A DNA stretch of 64,000 bases from NCBI GenBank assembly GCA_027186245.1, contig CP114483.1, positions 16,760,220-16,824,219 on the forward strand, in the 5' to 3' direction. Positions 1 through 12,321 of this stretch are shown here, piece by piece (position 1 is the stretch's first letter; every line of letters starts with the position of its first letter). Origin of the DNA: Coriaria nepalensis (Eukaryota > Streptophyta > Magnoliopsida > Cucurbitales > Coriariaceae). Made by a program: the position numbers and the translations under genes. The notes under the pieces were generated by a model that had not been told where the DNA came from, did no database searches, and saw nothing but the letters and a program-made list of their open reading frames with translations.

Positions 1-97
1 AATAATGTTTGAAGGGAAAAAATAGAATTCGTTCGACTTAATTTAGAATCATTTAACGACTAGAAGAGACTCATTGACATGACTTTAAGGCTAAACA

Positions 98-146
98 AAT
101 GCATTGTTGACTTGAATAGATCAACTGCAAGTTATGCACAAAAGTC
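98..146 (+). other. 49-bp conserved core at the 3' end of monomer A (representative)
   Basis: The last 49 bp of each monomer form its most similar part. In the first complete unit the cores lie at 98-146 (A), 234-282 (B) and 376-424 (C). Hand alignment gives A/B 43 of 49 identical, B/C 41 of 49 and A/C 40 of 49, with no gaps. The segment is dense in short palindromes: AATGCATT or ATGCAT, GATC, CAATTG (in B), and a second ATGCAT (in B). The rest of the monomer differs more and contains the 6-bp length difference. Conserved boxes in other satellites sometimes bind protein; here that is only a possibility. Confidence 0.8.
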
Positions 147-233
147 ATGTTCAAATGCCGAATTTCTTTTGAAGTGATTTAGAATGATTTTCTGACTAAA
201 AGAGACGCAAAAATATGACTTTAAGGCTAAAAA

Positions 234-282
234 AATGCATAGTTGCCTTCAATAGATCAATTGCAAGTTATGCATGAAAGTC
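234..282 (+). other. 49-bp conserved core of monomer B (representative)
   Basis: Counterpart of the A core at 98-146. It contains ATGCAT at 235-240, GATC at 255-258, CAATTG at 258-263 and ATGCAT at 270-275, four short dyads in about 40 bp. It differs from the A core at 6 of 49 positions. This copy of the core is the acceptor side of the C-to-C junctions near 16.9 and 24.4 kb and of the A-to-B junction near 56.2 kb. Confidence 0.78.
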
Positions 283-375
283 GCGTTTTAAATGCAAAAA
301 GAGATATGATTAGAAGTGCCTTCAAACAATTTAATGATTGAAAAGACTGAGTGACATGCTTTTTAATGGTAAAAT

Positions 376-424
376 AATGCATTGTTGTCTTCAATAGATT
401 AATTGCAGGTTATGTAATAAAATC
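376..424 (+). other. 49-bp conserved core of monomer C (representative)
   Basis: Counterpart of the A and B cores. It keeps AATGCATTGTTG and the run CTTCAATAGAT, but differs at its 3' end (TATGTAATAAAATC where A and B have TATGCA..AAAGTC). It differs from B at 8 and from A at 9 of 49 positions. Confidence 0.75.
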
Positions 425-986
425 ATGTTTGAAGGGAAAAAATAGAATTCGTTTGACTTAATTTAGAATCATTTAACGACTAGAAGAGACTCATTGACAT
501 GACTTTAAGGCTAAACAAATGCATTGTTGACTTGAATAGATCAACTGCAAGTTATGCACGAAAGTCATGTTCAAATGCCGAATTTCGTTCGGAGTGATTT
601 AGAATGATTTTCTGACTAAAAGAGACGCAAAAATATGACTTTAAAGCTAAAAAAATGAATAGTTGCCTTCAATAGATCAATTGCAATTTATGCATGAAAG
701 TCGCGTTTTAAATGCAAAAAGAGAATTGGTTCGAAGTGCCTTCAAACAATTTAATGATTGAAAAGACTGAGTGATATGCTTTTTAATGGTAAAATAATGC
801 TTTGTTGTCTTCAATAGATTAATTGCAGGTTACGTAATAAAATCATGTTTGAAGGGAAAAAATAGAATTCGTTCGACTTAATTTAGAATCATTTAACGAC
901 TAGAAGAGACTCATTGACATGACTTTAAGGCTAAACAAATGCATTGTTGACTTGAATAGATCAACTGCAAATTATGCACGAAAGTC

Positions 987-1258
987 ATGTTCAAATGCCG
1001 AATTTCGTTCGAAGTGATTTAGAATGATTTTCTGACTAAAAGAGACGCAAAAATATGACTTTAAGGCTAAAAAAATTTATAGTTGCCTTGAATAGATCAA
1101 CTGCAAGTTATGCACGAAAGTCATATTTAAAGGCCGAATTTCGTTCGAAGTGATTTAGAAAGATTTAATGACTAAAAGAGACGCAAAAATATGACTTTGA
1201 GGCTAAAAAAATGCATAGTTGCCTTCAATAGATCAATTGCAAGTTATGCATGAAAGTC
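987..1258 (+). repeat. Monomer gain: two B monomers in tandem (A-B-B-C)
   Basis: The unit starting at 845 is 556 bp long, which is 420 plus one 136-bp B monomer. The first B (987-1122) begins as B1 but its core reads GTTGCCTTGAATAGATCAAC and ends in GCACGAAAGTC, which is A-type sequence. The second B (1123-1258) is B2 type (ATATTTAAAGGCC). The switch from B to A sequence falls within a few bases of CCTTGAATAG. This is the expected product of unequal exchange between the B core of one unit and the A core of another. Confidence 0.93.
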
Positions 1259-4200
1259 GCGTTTTAAATGCAAAAAGAGATATGGTCCGAAGTGCCTTCA
1301 AACAATTTAATGATTGAAAAGACTGAGTGACATGCTTTTTAATGGTAAAATAATGCATTGTTGTCTTCAATAGATTAATTGCAGGTTATGTAATAAAATC
1401 ATGTTTGAAGGGAAAAAATAGAATTCGTTCGACTTAATTTAGAATGATTTAACGACTAGAAGAGACTCATTGACATGACTTTAAGGCTAAACAAATGCAT
1501 TGTTGACTTGAATAGATCAACTGCAAGTTATGCACGAAAGTCATGTTCAAATGCCGAATTTCTTTCGAAGTGATTTAGAATGATTTTATGACTAAAAGAG
1601 ACGCAAAAATATGACTTTAAGGCTAAAAAAATGCATAGTTGCCTTCAATAGATCAATTGCAAGTTATGCATGAAAGTCGCGTTTTAAATGCAAAAAGAGA
1701 TATGGTCCGAACTGCCTTCGAACAATTTAATGATTGAAAAGACTGAGTGATATGCTTTTTAATGGTAAAATAATGCATTGTTGTCTTCAATAGATTAACT
1801 GCAAGTTATGTAAGAAAATAATGTTTGAAGGGCGCAAATAGAATTCGTTCGACTTAATTTAGAATGATTTAAAGACTCGAAGAGACTCAGTTTCAGGACT
1901 TAAAGGCTAAACAAATGCACTGTTGCCTTCAATAGATCAACTGCAAGTTATGCACGAAAGTCATATCTAAAGGCCGAATTTTGTTCGAAGTGATTTAGAA
2001 AGATTTAATGACTAAAAGAGACGCAATAATATGACTTTGAGGCTAAAAAAATGCATAGTTGCCTTCAATAGATCAATTGCAAGTTATGCATGAAAGTCGC
2101 GTTTTAAATGCAAAAAGAGATATGGTCCGGAGTGCCTTCAAACAATTTAATGATTGAAAAGACCGAGTGACATGCTTTTTAATGGTGAAATAATGCATTG
2201 TTGTCTTCAATAGATTAATTGCAAGTTATTTAATATAATCATGTTTGAAGGGAAAAAATAGAATTCGTTCGACTTAATTTTGAATGATTTAATGACTCGA
2301 AGAGACTCAGTTACATGACTTAAAGGCTAAACAAATGCATTGTTGCCTTCAATAGATCAACTGCAAGTTATGCACGGAAGTCATGTTCAAACGCCGAATT
2401 TCGTTCGAAGTGATTTAGAATGATTTTCTGACTAAAAGAGACGCAAAAATATGACTTTAAGGCAAAAAAAATGTATAGTTGCCTTCAACAGATCAATTGC
2501 AAGTTATGCATGAAAGTCGCATTTTAAATGCAAAAAGAGAATTGGTTCGAAGTGCCTTCAAACAATTTAATGATTGAAAAGACTGAGTGATATGCTTTTT
2601 AATGGTAAAATAATGCATTGTTGTCTTCAATAGATTAATTGCAGGTTATGTAATAAAATCATGTTTGAAGGGAAAAAATAGAATTCGTTCGACTTAATTT
2701 AGAATCATTTAACGACTAGAAGAGACTCATTGCCATGACTTTAAGGCTAAACAAATGCATTGTTGACTTGAATAGATCAACTGCAAGTTATGCACGAAAG
2801 TCATGTTCAAATGCGGAATTTCATTCGAAGTGATTTAGAATGATTTTCTGACTAAAAGAGATACAAAAATATGACTTTAAGGCTAAAAAAATGCATAGTT
2901 GCCTTCAATAGATCAATTGCAAGTTATGCATGAAAGTCGCGTTTTAAATGCAAAAAGAGATATGGTCCGAAGTGCCTTCAAACAATTTAATGATTGAAAA
3001 GACCGAGTGACTTGCGTTTTAATGGTAAAATAATGCATTGTTGTCTTCCATAGATTAATTGCAAGTTATGTAATAAAATCATGTTTGAAGGTAAGAAATA
3101 GAATTCGTTTGACTTAATTTAGAATCATTTAACGACTAGAAGAGACTCATTGACATGACTTTAAGGCTAAACAAATGCATTGTTGACTTGAATAGATCAA
3201 CTGCAAGTTATGCACGAAAGTCATGTTCAAATGCAGAATTTCGTTCGAAGTGATTTAGAATGATTTTCTGACTAAAAGAGATGCAAAAAAATGACTTTAA
3301 GGCTAAAAAAATGCATAGTTGCCTTCAATAGATCAATTGCAAGTTATGCATGAAAGTCGCGTTTTAAATGCAAAAGGAGAATTGGTTCGAAGTGCCTTCA
3401 AACAATTTAATGATTGAAAAGAATGAGTGATATGCTTTTTAATGGTAAAATAATGCATTGTTGTCTTCAATAGATTAATTGCAAGTTATGTAAAAAAATA
3501 ATGTTTGAAGGGCGAAAATAGAATTCGTTCGACTTAATTTAGAATGATTTAATGACTAGAAGAGACTCATTGACATGACTTTACGGCTAAACAAATGCAT
3601 TGTTGACTTGAATAGATCAACTGCAAGTTATGCACAAAAGTCATGTTCAAATGCCGAATTTCGTTCGAAGTGATTTAGAAAGATTTAATGACTAAAAGAG
3701 ACGCAATAATATGACTTTGAGGCTAAAAAAATGCATAGTTGCCTTCAATAGATCAATTGCAAGTTATGCATGAAAGTCGCGTTTTAAATGCAAAAAGAGA
3801 TATGGTCCGAAGTGCCTTCAAACAATTTAATGATTGAAAAGACCGAGTGACATGCTTTTTAATGGTAAAATAATGCATTGTTGTCTTCAATAGATTAATT
3901 GCAGGTTATGTAATAAAATCATGTTTGAAGGGAAAAAATAGAATTCGTTCGACTTAATTTAGAATCATTCAATGACTAGAAGAGACTCATTGACATGACT
4001 TTAAGGCTAAACAAATGCATTGTTGACTTGAATAGATCAACTGCAAGTTATGCACGAAAGTCATGTTCAAATGCCGAATTTCGTTCGAAGTGATTTAGAA
4101 TGATTTTCTGACTAAAAGAGACGCAAAAATATGACTTTAAGGATAAAAAAATGTATAGTTGCCTTCAATAGATCAATTGCAAGTTATGCATGAATGTCGC

Positions 4201-7200
4201 GTTTTAAAAGCAAAAAGAGAATTGGTTCGAACTGCCTTCGAACAATTTAATGATTGAAAAGACTGAGTGATATGCTTTTTAATGGTAAAATAATGCATTG
4301 TTGTCTTCAATAGATTAATTGCAAGTTATGTAAGAAAATAATGTTTGAAGGGCGCAAATAGAATTCGTTCGACTCAATTTAGAATGATTTAATGACTCGA
4401 AGAGACTCATTGACATGACTTAAAGGCTAAACAAATGCATTGTTGCCTTCAATAGATCAACTGCAAGTTATGCACGAAAGTCATATTTAGAGGCCGAATT
4501 TCATTCGAAGTGATTTAGAAAGATTTAATGACTAAAAGAGACGCAATAATATGACTTTGAGGCTAAAAAAATGCATAGTTGCCTTCAATAGATCAATTGC
4601 AAGTTATGCATGAAAGTCGCGTTTTAAATGCAAAAAGAGATATGGTCCGAACTGCCCTTCGAACAATTTAATGATTGAAAAGACTGAGTGATATGCTTTT
4701 TAATGGTAAAATAATGCATTGTTGTCTTCAATAGATTAACTGCAAGTTATGTAAGAAAATAACTTTTGAAGGGCGCAAATGGAATTCGTTCGACTTAATT
4801 TAGAATGATTTCATGACTCGAAGAGACTCAGTTACAAGACTTAAAGGCTAAACAAATGCATTGTTGACTTGAATAGATCAACTGCAAGTTATGCACAAAA
4901 GTCATATTTAAATGCCGAATTTCGTTCGAAGTGATTTAGAAAGATTTAATGACTAAAAGAGACGCAATAATATGACTTTGAGGCTAAAAAAATGCCTAGT
5001 TGCCTTCAATAGATCAATTGCAAGTTATGCATGAAAGTCGCGTTTTAAATGCAAAAAGAGATATGGTCCGAACTGCCTTCAAACAATTTAATGATTGAAA
5101 AGACTGAGTGATATGCTTTTTAATGGTAAAATAATGCATTGTTGTCTTCAATAGATTAATTGCAGGTTATGTAATAAAATCATGTTTGAAGGGAAAAAAT
5201 AGAATTCGTTCGACTTAATTTAGAATCATTTAACGACTAGAAAAGACTCATTGACATGACTTTAAGGCTAAACAAATGCATTGTTGACTTGAATAGATCA
5301 ACTGCAAGTTATGCACGAAAGTCATGTTCAAATGCCGAATTTCGTTCGAAGTGATTTAGAATGATTTTCTGACTAAAAGAGACGCAAAAATATGACTTTA
5401 AGGATAAAAAAATGTATAGTTGCCTTCAATAGATCAATTGCAAGTTATGCATGAAAGTCGCGTTTTAATTGCAAAAAGAGAATTGGTTCGAACTACCGTC
5501 AAAACAATTCAATGATTGAAAAGACTGAGTGATATGCTTTTTAATGGTAAAATAATGCATTGTTGTCTTCAATAGATTAATTGCAAGTTATGTAAGAAAA
5601 TAATGTTTGAAGGGCGCAAATAGAATTCGTTCGACTTAATTTAGAATGATTTAACGACTAGAAGAGACTCATTGACATGACTTAAAGGCTAAACAAATGC
5701 ATTGTTGACTTGAATAGATCAACTGCAAGTTATGCACGAAAGTCATGTTCAAATGCCGAATTTCGTTCGAAGTGATTTAGAATGATTTTCTGACTAAAAG
5801 AGACGCAAAAATATGACTTTAAGGCTAAAAATATGTATAGTTGCCTTCAATAGATCAATTGCAAGTTATGCATGAAAGTCGCGTTTTAAATGCAAAAAGA
5901 GAATTGGTTCGAACTGCCTTCAAACAATTTAATGATTGAAAAGACTGAGTGATATGCTTTTTAATGGTAAAATAATGCATTGTTGTCTTCAATAGATTAA
6001 CTGCAAGTTATGTAAGAAAATAATGTTTGAAGGGCGCAAATAGAATTCGTTCGACTTAATTTAGAATGATTTAATGAATCGTAGAGACTCAGTTACATGA
6101 CTTAAAGGCTAAACAAATGCATTATTGCCTTCAATAGATCAACTGCAAGTTATGCACGAAAGTCATATTCAAAGGCCGAATTTCGTTCGAAGTGATTTAG
6201 AAAGATTTAATGACTAAAAGAGACGCAATAATATGACTTTGAGGCTAAAAAAATGCATAGTTGCCTTCAATAGATCAATTGCAAGTTATGCATGAAAGTC
6301 GCGTTTTAAATGCAAAAAGAGATATCGTCCGTAGTGCCTTCAAACAGTTTAATGATTGAAAAGACCGAGTGACATGCTTTTTAATGGTAAAATAATGCAT
6401 TGTTGTCTTCATTAGATTAATTGCAAGTTATTTAATAAAATCATGTTTGAAGGGAAAAAATAGAATTCGTTCGACTTAATTTAGAATGATTTAATGACTC
6501 GAAGAGACTCATTTACATGACTTAAAGGCTAAACAAATGCATTGTTGCCTTCAATAGATCAACTGCAAGTTATGCACGAAAGTCATGTTCAAATGCCGAA
6601 TTTTGTTCGAAGTGATTTAGAATGATTTTCTGACTAAAACAGACGCAAAAATATGACTTTAAGGATAAAAAAATGTATAGTTGCCTTCAATAGATCAATT
6701 GCAAGTTATGCATGAAAGTCGCGTTTTAAATGCAAAAAGAGAATTGGTTCGAATTGCCTTCAAACAATTTAATGATTGAAAAGACTGAGTGATATGCTTT
6801 TTAATGGTAAAATAATGCATTGTTGTCTTCAATAGATTAACTGCAAGTTATGTAAGAAAATAATGTTTGAAGGGCGCAAATAGAATTCGTTCGACTTAAT
6901 TTAGAATGATTTAATGACTCGAAGAGACTCAGTTACATGACTTAAAGGCTAAACAAATGCATTGTTGCCTTCAATAGATCAACTGCAAGTTATGCACGAA
7001 AGTCATGTTCAAATGCCGAATTTCGTTCGAAGTGATTTAGAATGATTTTCTGACTAAAAGAGACGCAATAATATGACTTTATGGCTAAAAAAATGCATAG
7101 TTGCCTTTAATAGATCAATTGCAAGTTATGCATGAAAGTCGCGTTTTAAATGCAAAAAGAGAATTGGTTCAAACTGCCTTCAAACAATTTAATGATTGAA

Positions 7201-10200
7201 AAGACTGAGTGATATGCTTTTTAATGGTAAAATAATGCATTGTTGTCTTCAATAGATTAATTGCAGGTTATGTAATAAAATCATGTTTGAAGGGAAAAAA
7301 TAGAATTCGTTCGACTTAATTTAGAATCATTTAATGACTAGAAGAGACTCATTGACATGACTTTAAGGCTAAACAAATGCATTGTTGACTTGAATAGATC
7401 AACTGCAAGTTATGCACGAAAGTCATGTTCAAATGCTGAATTTCGTTCGAAGTGATTTAGAATGATTTTCTGACTAAAAGAGACGCAAAAATATGACTTT
7501 AAGGCTAAAAAAATGTATAGTTGCCTTCAATAGATCAATTGCAAGTTATGCATGAAAGTCGCGTTTTAAATGCAAAAAGAGAATTGGTTCGAACTGCCTT
7601 CAAACAATTGAATGATTAAAAGACTGAGTGATATGCTTTTTAATGGTAAAATAATGCATTGTTGTCTTCAATAGATTAACTGCAAGTTATGTAAGAAAAT
7701 AATGTTTGAAGGGCGCAAATAGAATTCGTTCGACTTAATTTGGAATGATTTAATGACTCGAAGAGACTCAGTTACATGACTTAAAGGCTAAACAAATGCA
7801 TTGTTGCCTTCAATAGATCAACTGCAAGTTATGCACGAAAGTCATATTTAAAGGCCGAATTTCGTTCGAAGTGATTTAGAAAGATTTAATGACTAAAAGA
7901 GACGCAATAATATGACTTTGAGGCTAAAAAAATGCATAGTTGCCTTCAATAGATCAATTGCAAGTTATGCATGAAAGTCGCGTTTTAAATGCAAAAAGAG
8001 ATATCGTCCGAAGTGCCTTCAAACAATTTAATGATTGAAAAGACCGAGTGACATGCTTTTTAATGGTAAAATAATGCATTGTTGTCTTCAATAGATTAAT
8101 TGCAAGTTATTTAATAAAATCATGTTTGAAGGGAAAAAATAGAATTCGTTCGACTTAATTTTGAATGCTTTAATGACTCGAAGAGACTCAGTGACATGAC
8201 TTAAAGGCAAAACAAATGCATTGTTGCCTTCAATAGATCAACTGCAAGTTATGCACGAAAGTCATGTTCAAATGCCGAATTTCGTTCGAAGTGATTTAGA
8301 ATGATTTTCTGACTAAAAGAGACGCAAAAATATGACTTTAAGGATAAAAAAATGTATAGTTGCCTTCAATAGATCAATTGCAAGTTATGCATGAAAGTCG
8401 CCTTTTAAATGCAAAAAGAGAATTGGTTCGAACTGCCTTCGAACAATTTAATGATTGAAAAGACTGAGTGATATGCTTTTTAATGGTAAAATAATGCATT
8501 GTTGTCTTCAATAGATTAATTGCAAGTTATGTAAGAAAATAATGTTTGAAGGGCGCAAATAGAATTCGTTCGACTCAATTTAGAATGATTTAATGACTCG
8601 AAGAGACTCATTGACATGACTTAAAGGCTAAACAAATGCATTGTTGCCTTCAATAGATCAACTGCAAGTTATGCACGAAAGTCATATTTAGAGGCCGAAT
8701 TTCGTTCGAAGTGATTTAGAAAGATTTAATGACTAAAAGAGACGCAATAATATGACTTTGAGGCTAAAAAAATGCATAGTTGCCTTCAATAGATCAATTG
8801 CAAGTTATGCATGAAAGTCGCGTTTTAAATGCAAAAAGAGATATGGTCCGAACTGCCTTCGAACAATTTAATGATCGAAAAGACTGAGTGATATGCTTTT
8901 TAATGGTAAAATAATGCATTGTTGTCTTCAATAGATTAACTGCAAGTTATGTAAGAAAATAATGTTTGAAGGGCGCAAATAGAATTCGTTCGACCTAATT
9001 TAGAATGATTTAATCACTCGAAGAGACTCAGTTACATGACTTAAAGGCTAAACAAATGCATTGTTGCCTTCAATAGATCAACTGCAAGTTATGCACGAAA
9101 GTCATATTTAAAGGCCGAATTTCGTTCGAAGTGATTTAGAAAGATTTAATGACTAAAAGAGACGCAATAATATGACGTTGAGGCTAAAAAAATGCATAGT
9201 TGCCTTCAATAGATCAATTGCAAGTTATGCATGAAAGTCGCGTTTTAAATGCAAAAAGAGATATCGTCCGAAGTGCCTTCAAACAATTTAATGATTGAAA
9301 AGACTGAGTGATATGCTTTTTAATGGTAAAATAATGCATTGTTGTCTTCAATAGATTAATTGCAAGTTATGAAAAAAAATAATGTTTGAAGGGCGAAAAT
9401 AGAATTCGTTCGACTTAGTTTAGAATGATTTAACGACTAGAAGAGACTCATTGACATGACTTTAAGGCCAAACGAATGCATTGTTGACTTGAATAGATCA
9501 ACTGCAAGTTAGGCACGAAAGTCATGTTCAAATGCCGAATTTCGTTAGAAGTGATTTAGAAAGATTTAATGACTAAAAGAGACGCAATAATATGACATTG
9601 AGGTTAAAAAAATGCATAGTTGCCTTCAATAGATCAATTGCAAGTTATGCATGAAAGTCGCGTTTTAAATGCAAAAAAAGAATTGGTTCGAACTGCCTTC
9701 AAACAATTTAATGATTGAAAAGACTGAGTGATATGCTTTTTAATGGTAAAATAATGCAATGTTGTCTTCAATAGATTAATTGCAGGTTATGTAATAAAAT
9801 CATGTTTGAAGGGAAAAAATAGAATTCGTTCGACTTAATTTAGAATCATTTAACGACTAGAAGAGACTCATTGACATGACTTTAAGGCCAAACAAATGCA
9901 TTGTTGACTTGAATAGATCAACTGCAAGTTATGCACGAAAGTCATGTTCAAATGCCGAATTTCGTTCGAAGTGATTTAGAATGATTTTCTGACTAAAAGA
10001 GACGCAAAAATATGACTTTAAGGATAAAAAAATGTATAGTTGCCTTCAATAGATCAATTGCAAGTTATGCATGAAAGTCGCGTTTTAAATGCAAAAAGAG
10101 ATATCGTCCGAAGTGCCTTCAAACAATTTAATGATTGAAAAGACCGAGTGACATGCTTTTTAATGGTAAAATAATGCATTGTTGTCTTCAATAGATTAAT

Positions 10201-10221
10201 TGCAAGTTATTTAATAAAATC

Positions 10222-10363
10222 ATGTTTGAAGGGAAAAAATAGAATTCGTTCGACTTAATTTAGAATCATTTAACGACTAGAAGAGACTCATTGACATGAC
10301 TTTAAGGCTAATAAAATGCATTGTTGACTTGAATAGATCAACTGCAAGTTATGCACGAAAGTC
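10222..10363 (+). repeat. Representative monomer A (142 bp)
   Basis: First of the three monomers. It opens with ATGTTTGAAGGG, followed by a short A-rich stretch and GAATTCGTTCGAC, the only EcoRI site in the 420-bp unit. Two main forms recur. A1 has GGGAAAAAATAG, GAATCATTTAACGACTAG, TCATTGACATG and GTTGACTTGAATAG. A2 has GGGCGCAAATAG, GAATGATTTAATGACTCG, TCAGTTACATG and GTTGCCTTCAATAG. A third form (GGGCGAAAATAG with GTTAGGCACG) is described separately. The last 49 bp form the core shared with B and C. This copy carries one private change (CTAATAAAATG for CTAAACAAATG). Confidence 0.95.
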
Positions 10364-10499
10364 ATGTTCAAATGCCGAATTTCGTTCGAAGTGATTTAGA
10401 ATGATTTTCTGACTAAAAGAGACGCAAAAATATGACTTTAAGGCTAAAAAAATGTATAGTTGCCTTCAATAGATCAATTGCAAGTTATGCATGAAAGTC
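10364..10499 (+). repeat. Representative monomer B (136 bp)
   Basis: Middle monomer, 6 bp shorter than its partners. It opens with ATGTTCAAATGCC and carries TTTCGTTCGAAGTGATTTAG, an A-tract (CTAAAAAAATG) and the 49-bp core ending in GCATGAAAGTC. Two forms recur. B1 has TGTTCAAATGCC, AGAATGATTTTCTGAC and GCAAAAATATGACTTTAAGG. B2 has TATTTAAAGGCC or TATTTAGAGGCC, AGAAAGATTTAATGAC and GCAATAATATGACTTTGAGG. B aligns along its whole length with A and C, so the three descend from one ~140-bp ancestor. In the core B is closer to A (43/49) than to C (41/49) when the unit at 5-424 is compared. Confidence 0.94.
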
Positions 10500-10641
10500 G
10501 CGTTTTAAATGCAAAAAGAGAATTGGTTCGAACTGCCTTCAAACAATTGAATGATTGAAAAGACTGAGTGATATGCTTTTTAATGGTAAAATAAGGCATT
10601 GTTGTCTTCAATAGATTAACTGCAAGTTATGTAAGAAAATA
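10500..10641 (+). repeat. Representative monomer C (142 bp)
   Basis: Last monomer of the unit. It opens with GCGTTTTAAATGCAAAAAG and includes CAATTTAATGATTGAAAAG and GCTTTTTAATGG. It ends in the core with TTATGTAATAAAATC, TTATGTAAGAAAATA or TTATTTAATAAAATC. Variants include C1 (GAATTGGTTCGAACTGCC with GTGATATGC), C2 (GATATGGTCCGAAGTGCC with GTGACATGC) and C3 (GATATGGTCCGAACTGCC with CTTCGAACAATTT and GTGATATGC). C is the most diverged of the three monomers in the core and lacks the GAATTC of A. Confidence 0.94.
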
Positions 10642-12321
10642 ATGTTTGAAGGGCGCAAATAGAATTCGTTCGACTTAATTTAGAATGATTTAATGACTCT
10701 AAGAGACTCAGTTACATGACTTAAAGGCTAAACAAATGCATTGTTGCCTTCAATAGATCAACTGCAAGTTATGCACGAAAGTCATATTTAAAGGCCGAAT
10801 TTCGTTCGAAGTGATCTAGAAAGATTTAATGACTAAAAGAGACGCAATAATATGACTTTGAGGCTAAAAAAATGCATAGTTGCCTTCAATAGATCAATTG
10901 CAAGTTATGCATGAAAGTCGCGTTTTAAATGCAAAAAGAGAATTGGTTCGAACTGCCTTCGAACAATTTAATGATTGAAAAGACTGAGTGATATGCTTTT
11001 TAATGGTAAAATAATGCATTGTTGTCTTCAATAGATTAATTGCAAGTTATGTATGAAAATAATGTTTGAAGGGCGCAAATAGAATTCGTTCGACTCAATT
11101 TAGAATGATTTAATGACTCGAAGAGACTCATTGACATGACTTAAAGGCTAAACAAATGCATTGTTGCCTTCAATAGATCAACTGCAAGTTATGCACGAAA
11201 GTCATATTTAGAGGCCGAATTTCGTTCGAAGTGATTTAGAAAGATTTAATGACTAAAAGAGACGCAATAATATGACTTTGAGGCTAAAAAAATGCATAGT
11301 TGCCTTCAATAGATCAATTGCAAGTTATGCATGAAAGTCGCGTTTTAAATGCAAAAAGAGATATGGTCCGAACTGCGTTCGAACAATTTAATGACTGAAA
11401 AGACTGAGTGATATGCTTTTTAATGGTAAAATAATGCATTGTTGTCTTCAATAGATTAACTGCAAGTTATGTAAGAAAATAATGTTTGAAGGGCGCAAAT
11501 AGAATTCGTTCGACTTAATTTAGAATGATTTAATGACTCGAAGAGACTCAGTTACATGACTTAAAGGCTAAACAAATGCATTGTTGCCTTCAATAGATCA
11601 ACTGCAAGTTATGCACGAAAGTCATATTTAAAGGCCGAATTTCGTTCGAAGTGATCTAGAAAGATTTAATGACTAAAAGAGACGCAATAATATGACTTTG
11701 AGGCTAAAAAAATGCATAGTTGCCTTCAATAGATCAATTGCAAGTTATGCATGAAAGTCGCGTTTTAAATGCAAAAAGAGAATTGGTTCGAACTGCCTTC
11801 GAACAATTTAATGATTGAAAAGACTGAGTGATATGCTTTTTAATGGTAAAATAATGCATTGTTGTCTTCAATAGATTAATTGCAAGTTATGTAAGAAAAT
11901 AATGTTTGAAGGGCGCAAATAGAATTCGTTCGACTCAATTTAGAATGATTTAATGACTCGAAGAGACTCATTGACATGACTTAAAGGCTAAACAAATGCA
12001 TTGTTGCCTTCAATAGATCAACTGCAAGTTATGCACGAAAGTCATATTTAGAGGCCGAATTTCGTTCGAAGTGATTTAGAAAGATTTAATGACTAAAAGA
12101 GACGCAATAATATGACTTTGAGGCTAAAAAAATGCATAGTTGCCTTCAATAGATCAATTGCAAGTTATGCATGAAAGTCGCGTTTTAAATGCAAAAAGAG
12201 ATATGGTCCGAACTGCCTTCGAACAATTTAATGACTGAAAAGACTGAGTGATATGCTTTTTAATGGTAAAATAATGCATTGTTGTCTTCAATAGATTAAC
12301 TGCAAGTTATGTAAGAAAATA
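10642..12321 (+). repeat. 840-bp tandem duplication (two units, twice)
   Basis: The pair of units at 10642-11481 is repeated at 11482-12321. Both copies share the private change GTGATCTAGAAAG (near 10814 and 11654). In both, an A2-B2 unit is followed by a unit with CGACTCAATTT, CATTGACATGACTTAAAG, TATTTAGAGGCC and the rare ATGACTGAAAAG. The differences I saw are single bases: GACTCTAAGAG against GACTCGAAGAG, and ACTGCGTTCG against ACTGCCTTCG. This is a second-level repeat (2 x 420) that arose recently. Confidence 0.9.

Larger units (their letters stand above)
1..10641 (+). repeat. Mosaic segment of A1/A2 type units
   Basis: Units starting at 5, 425 and 845 are A1-B1 type. From 1821 on, A2-type units (CGCAAATAG) with B2 are interspersed with A1-B1 units without a fixed order. 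Units about 4.2 kb apart can resemble each other: the form with CGTTCGACTCAATTT followed by CATTGACATGACTTAAAG and TATTTAGAGGCC occurs at 4341 and again at 8542. The unit starting at 4341 carries one extra C (ACTGCCCTTCG); the unit at 5182 is also 421 bp; the unit at 7283 is 419 bp. There are no genes and no non-satellite insertion. Confidence 0.9.

Noticed and set aside
234..282. TGCAAGTTATGCA as a stem-loop or regulatory operator
   Set aside because: The two TGCA ends are each self-complementary and the centre does not pair, so no stable hairpin is expected. It is kept only as part of the conserved core.
2241..2660. Tenebrionid beetle 142-bp satellite as a firm identification
   Set aside because: Only the monomer length and AT-richness agree. 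I cannot match the sequence from memory and will not name a species.
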